This document shows, piece by piece, positions 1 through 5,442 of a DNA stretch of 6,738 nucleotides; the stretch's first letter is position 1, and each line of letters begins with the position of its first letter. Below the pieces are notes generated by a model. That model was not told the DNA's origin. It saw only the letters and a list, made by a program, of their open reading frames with translations, and ran no database searches. The translations under genes were made by a program, and so were the position numbers. This stretch comes from Azoarcus sp. (GTDB lineage Bacteria > Pseudomonadota > Gammaproteobacteria > Burkholderiales > Rhodocyclaceae), in assembly GCA_023230755.1 (NCBI GenBank), contig JALNWS010000208.1, forward strand, positions 1 to 6,738. Direction: 5' to 3'.

Positions 1-1
1 G

Positions 2-631
2 CTCCTGCTGGCCGTCGCATTGTGGATGCTGATGCCGGTGCTGCCCGCGCTGGCCAGCATGCTGGCGTGGGCGGCACTGCTGCTGTTCTCCGGCATTTTC
101 CTCCACGCCATCGACCCCCTTCCCCCCGGCGCCAAGGGCTGGCAGCGTTTCTGGAAAGGCGTGGGCGTGATGCTGCTGATCAGCGGCGCAGCGATGCTGG
201 TAGGTGCCATGGCCGGTTCGCGTGATCCGCTGCAGCCGCTGGCCGTGCTCCGCGCCGAAGCGGCGGCGACGACACCCGCACCTGCGTTCGAGAAGGTCGG
301 TTCGGTTGCCGAACTCGACGCACGCCTCGCGGCCACCGACCGCCCGGTGATGCTCGATTTCTACGCTGACTGGTGCGTCTCGTGCAAGGAGATGGAGCGC
401 TACACCTTCTCCGATCCGCAGGTCGCCGGACGCATGAGCCAGATGCTGTTGCTCAAGGCCGACGTCACCGACAACAACGACGAACACAAGGCGCTGCTCA
501 AGCGCTTCGGCCTGTTCGGGCCACCCGGCATTATTTTTTTCGACCCTGCGGGCAAGGAGCGCGACGGCCTGCGCGTAGTCGGTTTCATGCCGGCACCTGA
601 CTTTGCCAATGTCCTCGATCGCTCCCGCTGA
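2..631 (+). CDS. dsbD: Thiol:disulfide interchange protein DsbD, C-terminal part (5' truncated by window edge)
   Basis: The reading frame is open from base 2 and ends at TGA 629-631, leaving 209 residues; the true start lies upstream of the window. Visible residues 1-37 and about 54-74 are strongly hydrophobic and look like the last membrane helices of the central DsbD domain. A low-complexity Ala/Thr/Pro linker (about 85-95) follows, then a thioredoxin-like domain with the redox motif WCVSCK (Cys125 and Cys128 of the visible part) preceded by LDFYADW. A conserved GPPGIIFF segment supplies the cis-Pro region. Known role of the family: DsbD passes electrons from cytoplasmic thioredoxin across the inner membrane to periplasmic partners such as DsbC and cytochrome c maturation thiol proteins; the domain seen here is the periplasmic gamma domain. 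No intrinsic terminator is visible before ribE. The assignment to DsbD rather than a free thioredoxin rests on the fused membrane helices. Confidence 0.93.
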   Translation, partial: LLLAVALWMLMPVLPALASMLAWAALLLFSGIFLHAIDPLPPGAKGWQRFWKGVGVMLLISGAAMLVGAMAGSRDPLQPLAVLRAEAAATTPAPAFEKVGSVAELDARLAATDRPVMLDFYADWCVSCKEMERYTFSDPQVAGRMSQMLLLKADVTDNNDEHKALLKRFGLFGPPGIIFFDPAGKERDGLRVVGFMPAPDFANVLDRSR

Positions 632-768
632 TGCCCATGCACAAGCCGTTTTTGCCGGCAACGCTAACCTTGCACGCAGACCCGGACCACGCTTGCACGA
701 CGGCCTGTTCAGGTTGCGGCAGGGAGGCAAAGGCCGGTCCGAACCGCGCCGAAGCCGCCGGTTTCGCC

Positions 769-774
769 TACAAT
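769..774 (+). promoter_or_regulatory. Putative -10 element (TACAAT) for the rib-nusB genes
   Basis: TACAAT (5/6 match to the sigma70 -10 consensus) lies 31 bases before the ribE start, in the 174-bp gap after dsbD. No convincing -35 hexamer is found 16-18 bp upstream, so the call is tentative. A start near 781 would give a leader of about 25 nt made almost only of pyrimidines. Confidence 0.35.
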
Positions 775-805
775 CCCGCTTTTCCCCTTTTCCTTCAGTC
801 CCTTC

Positions 806-1423
806 ATGTTCTCAGGCATCGTGGCGGCAGTCGGCCGCATTGAACACATTGAAGCCCTCGCCGATGGCGTGCGGCTGACCGTCAACACCCACGGACTCGA
901 TCTTGACGACGTGATCGTCGGTGACAGCATCGCCAACAGTGGCGTGTGCCTCACCGTGATTGAGCGCGATGGCGCCAAGGTCAGGTTCGACGTCTCGCGC
1001 GAAACGCTGAACTGCACCGTTGGCCTGGATCAGCCCGGTGGCGAGGTGAACCTGGAAAAGGCGCTGCGCATGGCCGACCGTCTCGGCGGTCACCTGGTAA
1101 CCGGACACGTCGATGGCGTGGGCGAAGTGGTGAAGTTCGAGCCGATCGGCGAAAGCCATGAACTCGTGATCCGCGCCCCGGCCGCGATTGCCGGATACAT
1201 CGCAAAAAAAGGCTCGGTCACGGTCAATGGCGTCAGCCTGACGGTCAACCGGGTTGAACACCGTGATTTCTCGATCAACCTGATTCCGCACACGGTCGAG
1301 GTCACCAACCTCAAGCACCTGCAAGCCGGAAGCCGTGTGAATCTGGAGATCGACCTCATTGCCCGCTACGTCGAGCGCATGCTCGCCTGGCGCACCGACG
1401 AAGAGCAGGCGCAACAAGCCTGA
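806..1423 (+). CDS. ribE: Riboflavin synthase, alpha subunit
   Basis: This 205-residue protein catalyses the dismutation of two 6,7-dimethyl-8-ribityllumazine molecules to riboflavin and the pyrimidinedione that RibH reuses; the enzyme is cytoplasmic. It shows the family's two tandem lumazine-binding barrels. The first begins with MFSGIVAAVG, carries SGVCLTV (45-51, Cys48) and ends in LGGHLVTGHVDG (93-104). The second repeats the pattern with VNGVSLTV (140-147) and ends in EIDLIARYVER (181-191), the usual C-terminal helix region. Length is typical (about 200-220). The start is fixed by the MFSGIV N-terminus, which matches the family exactly, although no Shine-Dalgarno sequence precedes it; the upstream bases are a C/T tract. 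It is followed after 19 bases by ribB. The symbol is ribE in most proteobacteria (ribC in E. coli usage). Confidence 0.96.
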   Translation: MFSGIVAAVGRIEHIEALADGVRLTVNTHGLDLDDVIVGDSIANSGVCLTVIERDGAKVRFDVSRETLNCTVGLDQPGGEVNLEKALRMADRLGGHLVTGHVDGVGEVVKFEPIGESHELVIRAPAAIAGYIAKKGSVTVNGVSLTVNRVEHRDFSINLIPHTVEVTNLKHLQAGSRVNLEIDLIARYVERMLAWRTDEEQAQQA

Positions 1424-1427
1424 CACT

Positions 1428-1435
1428 GGAAAGGA
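1428..1435 (+). promoter_or_regulatory. Strong ribosome binding site that sets the ribB start
   Basis: GGAAAGGA lies 7 bases before ATG 1443. The same frame is open from ATG 1359 inside ribE, but that extension has no such site and encodes a Ser/Pro/Arg-rich stretch unlike the family. Translation therefore most likely begins at 1443. Confidence 0.8.
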
Positions 1436-1442
1436 CCCAAAA

Positions 1443-2531
1443 ATGAGCGCACTCGCTCCGATTTCAGACATCATCGCCGACATCAAGGCCGGCAAGATGG
1501 TGATCCTCGTCGACGAAGAGGACCGCGAGAACGAGGGTGACCTCGTGATGGCAGCCGAATTCGTCACCCCCGAAGCCATCAACTTCATGGCCCGTTACGG
1601 CCGTGGCCTGATCTGCCTGACGCTCACCGAAGAGCGCTGCCGCCAGCTTGGCCTGCAACAGATGGTGCGCGACAACCGCACCCCGCACGGCACTGCCTTC
1701 ACCACGTCGATCGAAGCCGCCACCGGTGTCACCACGGGTATTTCGGCCCACGACCGCGCCCGTACCGTGCAGGTTGCCGTCGCCCGCCACGCCACCCCTG
1801 ACGATATCGTGATGCCGGGCCATGTCTTCCCGCTCACCGCACAGAAAGGCGGCGTGCTGATTCGTGCCGGCCACACCGAAGCCGGTTGCGATCTCGCACA
1901 CCTCGCCGGCGTCGAGCCGGCGTCGGTCATCTGCGAAGTCCTCAAGGACGACGGCACCATGGCGCGCCTGCCGGATCTGATCGAGTTCGCCAGCGAACAC
2001 GGCCTCAAGATCGGTGCGATCCGCGACCTGATCGAATACCGCGCGGCACACGAACATCTGGTGGAGAAAGTCACCGAGAAGGAAGTCGAAACCGTACACG
2101 GCACCTTCCTGCTGTCCGCGTTCGAAGACAAGACCTCGGGCGACGTTCATTTCGCCCTGTCGCGCGGCGACATCCGCCCCGAGAACGAAACCCTGGTGCG
2201 GGTGCACGAGCCAATCTCGGTGGTCGATTTTCTCGACCCGGAAAGCAATCGTCACAGCTTTCCGGTCAACCAGTCGCTGGCCCGGCTCGCCGCGGCCGAG
2301 GCCGGCGTGATCGTGCTGCTCTACCGGCCTCAGTCCGGTCGCGAACTGCTGGCAGGCCTGACCGGCACTTCCGATCGTCCGGTGAAATGGGATGCCCGCC
2401 TGTTCGGTGTCGGCGCGCAGATTCTGCGCGCGCTCAATGTCGGCAAGATGCGACTGCTCTCCAACCCGCGCAAGATTCCAAGCATGGCCGGCTTTGGCCT
2501 TGAGATCACCGGTTTCGTCGACCAGGACTGA
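1443..2531 (+). CDS. ribB: 3,4-dihydroxy-2-butanone 4-phosphate synthase with degenerate GTP cyclohydrolase II-like domain (RibBX type; often labelled ribBA)
   Basis: The protein has 362 residues. Residues 1-200 are a complete DHBP synthase, which converts ribulose 5-phosphate to the four-carbon unit used by RibH. It has the acidic loop DEEDRENEGD (24-33), GRGLICLTL (53-61), TGVTTGISAHDRA (94-106), the HTEAGCDLAH segment with His144 (144-153) and ICEVLKDDG (163-171). Residues about 215-362 resemble GTP cyclohydrolase II in outline (LVRVH at 251-255, GVGAQILRALNVGKMRLL at 322-339, FGLEI at 351-355). However, the segment that should carry the three zinc-binding cysteines is replaced by EPISVVDFLDPESN, and there is no cysteine at all after residue 164. 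The canonical RQEGRGIGL-like substrate loop is also replaced (RPQSGRELLAG). The second domain is therefore expected to be inactive as a cyclohydrolase. This layout matches the RibBX variant described in Proteobacteria. ribE lies 19 bp upstream and ribH 104 bp downstream. Confidence 0.95.
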   Translation: MSALAPISDIIADIKAGKMVILVDEEDRENEGDLVMAAEFVTPEAINFMARYGRGLICLTLTEERCRQLGLQQMVRDNRTPHGTAFTTSIEAATGVTTGISAHDRARTVQVAVARHATPDDIVMPGHVFPLTAQKGGVLIRAGHTEAGCDLAHLAGVEPASVICEVLKDDGTMARLPDLIEFASEHGLKIGAIRDLIEYRAAHEHLVEKVTEKEVETVHGTFLLSAFEDKTSGDVHFALSRGDIRPENETLVRVHEPISVVDFLDPESNRHSFPVNQSLARLAAAEAGVIVLLYRPQSGRELLAGLTGTSDRPVKWDARLFGVGAQILRALNVGKMRLLSNPRKIPSMAGFGLEITGFVDQD

Positions 2532-2584
2532 GCGCGCTTGAAGCGGTCGCGGCACAAGCACCATGACCTCTTTCTCCCGCGCGG

Positions 2585-2602
2585 GGTGTCATTCGTGACA
2601 CC
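2585..2602 (+). promoter_or_regulatory. Perfect 7-bp inverted repeat with TTCG loop between ribB and ribH
   Basis: GGTGTCA TTCG TGACACC forms a perfect stem-loop 33 bases before the ribH start. No T-run follows, so it is not a classical terminator on the + strand, and none follows on the - strand either. It could be an RNA hairpin (processing, stability or attenuation) or a DNA operator of the form TGTCA-N4-TGACA. A ten-base palindrome, CCCGCGCGGG (2576-2585), abuts it and could compete for folding. Confidence 0.5.
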
Positions 2603-2635
2603 GCCCACAAACCCACACACTATTGAATCGAAACC

Positions 2636-3106
2636 ATGCCCCGTTACGAAAACATCCATGAGTACGAAAACGACCTGAACGGCAAGGGCTTGCGTATCGC
2701 AGTCGTCATGAGCCGTTTCAATCAGGACGTTTGCGAGGGCCTGCTGTCAGCCTGTACCGCGGAATTGCTCAAGCTTGGCGTCGCACCCGACCTGATCCGC
2801 ATCGCAACCGTTCCCGGCGCACTCGAAATCCCGCTGGTACTGCAGAAGCTCGCCAACAGCGGCAAGTTCGATGCCCTGATCGCACTCGGTGCGGTCATCC
2901 GCGGTGAGACCTACCACTTCGAACTGGTTTCGAATGAAATGGGTGCCGCCATCACTCGCGTCGGCCTCGATACCGGCATCCCGATCGCCAACGGCGTGCT
3001 CACCACCGAAGACGATGACCAGGCTATCGCCCGCACGCACGAGAAGGGCAGCGACTGCGCCCGTGCCGCGGTCGAGATGGCCAATCTGCTGAAGGAATTG
3101 CCATGA
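2636..3106 (+). CDS. ribH: 6,7-dimethyl-8-ribityllumazine synthase
   Basis: This 156-residue enzyme condenses DHBP (from RibB) with the ribitylamino-pyrimidinedione to give the substrate of RibE; family members form cytoplasmic pentamers or 60-mer capsids. Hallmarks are VVMSRFNQDVCEGLL (23-37, with Phe28 in the substrate-stacking position), VPGALEIPLVLQ (59-70), LGAVIRGETYHFELVSNE (84-101, with His94 as the presumed acid-base residue), PIANGVLTTEDDDQA (116-130) and Arg133 in the phosphate-binding region. Length is normal. The start is supported by the typical betaproteobacterial N-terminus MPRYENI; no clear Shine-Dalgarno is present in the bases before it. A 104-bp gap with a hairpin separates it from ribB, so expression partly independent of ribEB is possible. 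Its stop overlaps the nusB start by 4 bases (ATGA). Confidence 0.96.
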   Translation: MPRYENIHEYENDLNGKGLRIAVVMSRFNQDVCEGLLSACTAELLKLGVAPDLIRIATVPGALEIPLVLQKLANSGKFDALIALGAVIRGETYHFELVSNEMGAAITRVGLDTGIPIANGVLTTEDDDQAIARTHEKGSDCARAAVEMANLLKELP

Positions 3107-3549
3107 GCAAGATGACCCGTCGTCGCGCACGCGAGCTTGCTCTTCAAGGCGTGTACCAATGGTTGCTGTCGGGAAACTCGATGACGTCGGTGCAGAAACA
3201 CCTTGAGGCTGATACCGAGAATCTGGACAAGGTCGACCGCGAGCTCTTTGTCAGCCTGCTGCACGGCACCCTGGAAAACGTCGAGTCGCTGCAGGCCTCG
3301 TTCGCCAGGCTCATTCACCGCCCGGTGAATGAGCTGTCGCCGATCGAACACGCCATCCTGTTGATGGGTGCCCACGAACTGCGGCACAACCTCGACACGC
3401 CTTACCGGGTTGTGATCAACGAAGCCATCGAACTGGCCAAGGGCTTTGGCGGCACCGACGGTCATCGCTTCGTCAACGGTGTGCTCGACAAGCTGGCAGC
3501 CAACGTCCGTCCGGAAGAAGTCGAAGCCGCACGCGCAGCCAAGGGCTGA
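3103..3549 (+). CDS. nusB: Transcription antitermination factor NusB
   Basis: The all-helical protein has 148 residues. With NusE (ribosomal protein S10) it binds boxA RNA in rRNA leaders and promotes antitermination and rRNA maturation. The Arg-rich N-terminal helix RRRARELALQGVYQW (6-20) is the RNA-binding surface. The conserved core ELSPIEHAILLMGAHEL (77-93) and the C-terminal motif from TPYRVVINEAIELAKGFGG (99-117) to HRFVNGVLDKLA (121-132) are diagnostic. GAAGGA at 3091-3096 is a good ribosome binding site 6 bases before ATG 3103; an in-frame ATG at 3112 is a less likely start. The start overlaps the ribH stop, implying translational coupling, and the ribH-nusB pairing is common in Proteobacteria. 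A terminator follows at 3614. Confidence 0.96.
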   Translation: MSKMTRRRARELALQGVYQWLLSGNSMTSVQKHLEADTENLDKVDRELFVSLLHGTLENVESLQASFARLIHRPVNELSPIEHAILLMGAHELRHNLDTPYRVVINEAIELAKGFGGTDGHRFVNGVLDKLAANVRPEEVEAARAAKG

Positions 3550-3613
3550 CCCCCGGTCAGGCCCGGAACACCAGCCGGGCAGCCGGCCCGGGTCTCGACC
3601 GCCGCCCACAAGC

Positions 3614-3643
3614 AAAAAAAATCCCGCCGAAGCGGGATTTTTT
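3614..3643. terminator. Bidirectional intrinsic terminator between nusB and rhlE
   Basis: A perfect 12-bp stem (3616-3627 with 3632-3643), ATCCCGC CGAA GCGGGAT extended by an A-run and a T-run, sits between the convergent genes. On the + strand it ends nusB transcripts (six T). On the - strand the loop reads C(UUCG)G, the extra-stable tetraloop, followed by eight U, so it should end rhlE transcripts about 27 nt after the rhlE stop. Confidence 0.92.
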
Positions 3644-3669
3644 ACATCTGCTGCACCAAGCCTGAAGGC

Positions 3670-4995
3670 TTAGCCGCGCGAGGTGCGGTCACGGCGATCG
3701 CCATGGCTGCGCTCGCGGCTTGTCGGATGTCCATCACGGCTGGCGTAACCGCCGGCACCGCGATGATCGCCGTTACCGCCGGACGGGCGGCCATAGCCAC
3801 CGCCGTTGCCGAAGCGACGACCGTTACCGGCAGGACGGGGACCCGACGGCTTGCGCGGCGAGGGCTCCATACCCGGAATGGTATGCACTTCAAGACGGTC
3901 ACCGGTGAAACGCTCGATCGCACGGATCAGTCCGGTTTCACGCGGACCCGACAGGGTGATTGCGATACCGTCGCGACCGGCACGACCGGTACGGCCGATG
4001 CGGTGCACATAGTCCTCGGCCTGACGCGGGGGATCGAAGTTGATCACGTGGCTGATACCTGCCACGTCGATGCCGCGGGCGGCAACGTCGGTCGCCACCA
4101 GCACGCCGATACGGCCCTGACGCAGGCGGTCGAGAGTGCGGTTACGCTGGGTCTGGTGCATGTCGCCATGCAACGCCGCGGCAGAGAAGCCCTTTTCCTG
4201 GAGACTCAGCGACAGCTCGTCGGCGCTGCGCTTGGTCGCGGTAAACACCACGGCTTGCTGCAGACCTTCGTGACCCAGAAGGGCCTCGAGCAGACGGCTC
4301 TTGTGGCCCATGTCGTCGGCAAACATCAGACGCTGTTCGATCTGACCGCGGTCTTCCTTGGCCACTTCGATCTCGATGCGTTGCGGATTGCGCGTCATGC
4401 GCTCGGCCATGCGACCGACCACACCGTCGAGGGTGGCGGAGAACAGCAGAGTCTGGCGCTGGGCCGGCGTCGCAGCAACAATGGCGTCGATGTCTTCGGC
4501 GAAGCCCATGTCGAGCATGCGGTCGGCTTCGTCGAGGATCAGCACTTCAACGTCGGAGAGCTTGATCTTGCGACGGTTCAGGTGGTCGAGCAGGCGTCCC
4601 GGGGTGGCGACGACAACATCGACCGGGCGCTGCAGTTGCTTGACCTGGGCGAAGAAGGGCGCACCGCCGACGAGGCAGACGGTGTTGAGCCAGCGCAGTG
4701 CCTTACCATAGGTCTGCACGGCTTTCTCGACCTGCTGCGCGAGTTCACGTGTGGGCGTCAGTACCAGAACGCGCGGACCTGCACTAGGTGCCGAACGACG
4801 GTCGATGAGCTTGTTCAGCGAGGGCAGCGTGAACGCTGCGGTCTTGCCGCTACCAGTGTGACTGGACACCAGCAGGTCCGAACCGGCGATTGCGGCGGGA
4901 ATCGCCTGCCTCTGCACCGGGGTCGGAATGGTGTAGCCGGTTTGCTCAACAGCTTTGATAAGTTCGTCGGCGAGGCCGAGGCTCTGAAATGTCAT
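3670..4995 (-). CDS. rhlE: DEAD-box ATP-dependent RNA helicase RhlE
   Basis: The protein has 441 residues. Motifs occur in order: Q motif (Phe3 to Gln28, IPTPVQ), Walker A SHTGSGKT (45-52), PTRELAQQ (81-88), TPGR (131-134), DEAD (155-158), SAT (186-188), ALHGDMHQTQRNRTLDRL (274-291), VATDVAARGIDV (300-311) and HRIGRTGRAG (331-340). From about residue 377 a disordered tail rich in Gly, Arg and Asp follows (RRFGNGGGYGRPSGGNGDHR and beyond), the usual RNA-binding extension of RhlE. The family unwinds RNA in ribosome assembly and RNA decay and often matters in the cold. The frame stays open upstream to 5142, but the start MTFQSLGL at 4995 is chosen because it begins the Q motif and has AGGAAG (5000-5005) 4 bases upstream. 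A near-consensus promoter lies about 340 bp upstream. Confidence 0.95.
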   Translation of the reverse strand: MTFQSLGLADELIKAVEQTGYTIPTPVQRQAIPAAIAGSDLLVSSHTGSGKTAAFTLPSLNKLIDRRSAPSAGPRVLVLTPTRELAQQVEKAVQTYGKALRWLNTVCLVGGAPFFAQVKQLQRPVDVVVATPGRLLDHLNRRKIKLSDVEVLILDEADRMLDMGFAEDIDAIVAATPAQRQTLLFSATLDGVVGRMAERMTRNPQRIEIEVAKEDRGQIEQRLMFADDMGHKSRLLEALLGHEGLQQAVVFTATKRSADELSLSLQEKGFSAAALHGDMHQTQRNRTLDRLRQGRIGVLVATDVAARGIDVAGISHVINFDPPRQAEDYVHRIGRTGRAGRDGIAITLSGPRETGLIRAIERFTGDRLEVHTIPGMEPSPRKPSGPRPAGNGRRFGNGGGYGRPSGGNGDHRGAGGYASRDGHPTSRERSHGDRRDRTSRG

Positions 4996-5327
4996 GGTTC
5001 TTCCTGTATTGCTGGCTGGCTTGTGGCCAGACGGATTCGGGTCCGAAAATTCGGACCACAAGGCATCGCGCCGCCACGCAACTGCGGGTAGGCAGTTCCG
5101 GAGCGTCGGGCGACAAGCGCGCGATGGGCGTGGGCCGGTCATCAGGCAAGCCTGAACGACCGCGCATCGGCACCAACCGGTTGTCGCGATGCCAATCGAT
5201 CGGAAGAACGAAAGGAGTTCGGCGGGAGGTCGGGGGCGATGGGGCTGTGATAACAGTCCCTGGGGCCGGTCCGGCGGAACGAATTCCGCATCTCAACCTG
5301 AGAGGCCCTGCTGCTGCATTGCACAAC
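4996..5327 (-). promoter_or_regulatory. Predicted long structured 5' leader of rhlE
   Basis: The 447-bp gap between rhlE and hupB (4996-5442) contains no credible gene. The predicted start at about 5327 makes roughly 330 nt of untranslated leader. Perfect short stem-loops within it include GGTCCGAA/TTCGGACC (5040-5057), AACTGC/GCAGTT (5080-5097), TCAGGC/GCCTGA with AA between (5142-5155), TCTCA/TGAGA around 5291-5303 and CTGGC/GCCAG (5016-5030) just before the ribosome binding site. Frames open through it begin only with GTG or TTG and have no family resemblance. Possible roles, all inferred, are a temperature-responsive or autoregulatory leader, as expected for a helicase gene, or a short RNA released from the leader. 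Confidence 0.5.
5040..5057 (-). repeat. 8-bp inverted repeat in the rhlE leader
   Basis: GGTCCGAA AA TTCGGACC is a perfect inverted repeat 45-62 bases before the rhlE start. As RNA on the - strand it makes a 6-7 bp stem with an AU-rich loop. No T-run follows, so it is not a terminator. It may control access to the ribosome binding site or be a protein-binding palindrome. Confidence 0.6.
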
Positions 5328-5334
5328 GAGGCGG

Positions 5335-5363
5335 ATTATAAAGGGTTTTTCTGCCGCTGTCGA
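5335..5363 (-). promoter_or_regulatory. Near-consensus sigma70 promoter for rhlE
   Basis: Read on the - strand: -35 TCGACA (5358-5363, 5/6 match), a 17-bp spacer, and -10 TATAAT (5335-5340, 6/6). Expected start is near 5327. This is the best promoter in the window. Its spacer and the end of its -35 lie inside one arm of the inverted repeat at 5346-5389. Confidence 0.82.
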
Positions 5364-5389
5364 AGAATCATTCGCCAGCGGCAGAAAAA
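5346..5389 (-). repeat. 14-bp perfect inverted repeat linking the hupB terminator and the rhlE promoter
   Basis: Arms TTTTTCTGCCGCTG (5346-5359) and CAGCGGCAGAAAAA (5376-5389) are separated by 16 bases that themselves contain CGAA/TTCG. One arm uses the T-tract of the hupB terminator; the other forms the spacer of the rhlE promoter. There is no run of U after it on either strand, so it is not itself a standard terminator. Read-through RNA from hupB would fold it as a second hairpin. Confidence 0.75.
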
Positions 5390-5424
5390 AAGCGGCGGCG
5401 ACCTTTCGGTCTGCCGCCGCTTTT
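5385..5424 (-). terminator. Intrinsic terminator of hupB
   Basis: On the - strand, AAAAGCGGCGGC (5413-5424) pairs with GCCGCCGCTTTT (5388-5399). Inside is a smaller GACC/GGTC stem with a GAAA loop and one bulged base. Seven U follow (5391-5385). The hairpin begins about 18 bases after the hupB stop. Confidence 0.9.
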
Positions 5425-5442
5425 CGATGAATCCCTGGGGTA

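Noticed and set aside
632..805. FMN riboswitch ahead of ribE
   Set aside because: The conserved RFN sequence blocks could not be found by eye.
1359..1442. Upstream extension of ribB by 28 codons inside ribE
   Set aside because: The extension is unlike RibB N-termini, and the strong ribosome binding site at 1428-1435 points to ATG 1443.
812..1588. A 258-codon - strand frame opposite ribE
   Set aside because: It is a shadow of ribE and the ribB start, created by codon bias.
1464..2564. A 366-codon - strand frame opposite ribB
   Set aside because: It is antisense to a complete DHBP synthase gene; the product resembles no family and the start lacks a ribosome binding site.
2911..3615. A 234-codon - strand frame across ribH and nusB
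   Set aside because: It covers two well-supported genes and the sequence between them; no family resemblance.
3703..5091. A 462-codon open frame on the + strand opposite rhlE
   Set aside because: It is the antisense shadow of a strongly conserved RhlE gene in GC-rich DNA, its composition (Thr, Ala, His, Gly, Val rich) matches no family, and every helicase motif is on the other strand.
4996..5142. Upstream extension of rhlE by 49 codons
   Set aside because: RhlE proteins begin just before the Q motif, and AGGAAG precedes ATG 4995.
4946..5326. GTG/TTG-started frames in the rhlE leader (60 and 126 codons)
   Set aside because: They have rare start codons, no ribosome binding site and no recognisable domains; the longer one overlaps the rhlE start. 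Chance frames are more likely.
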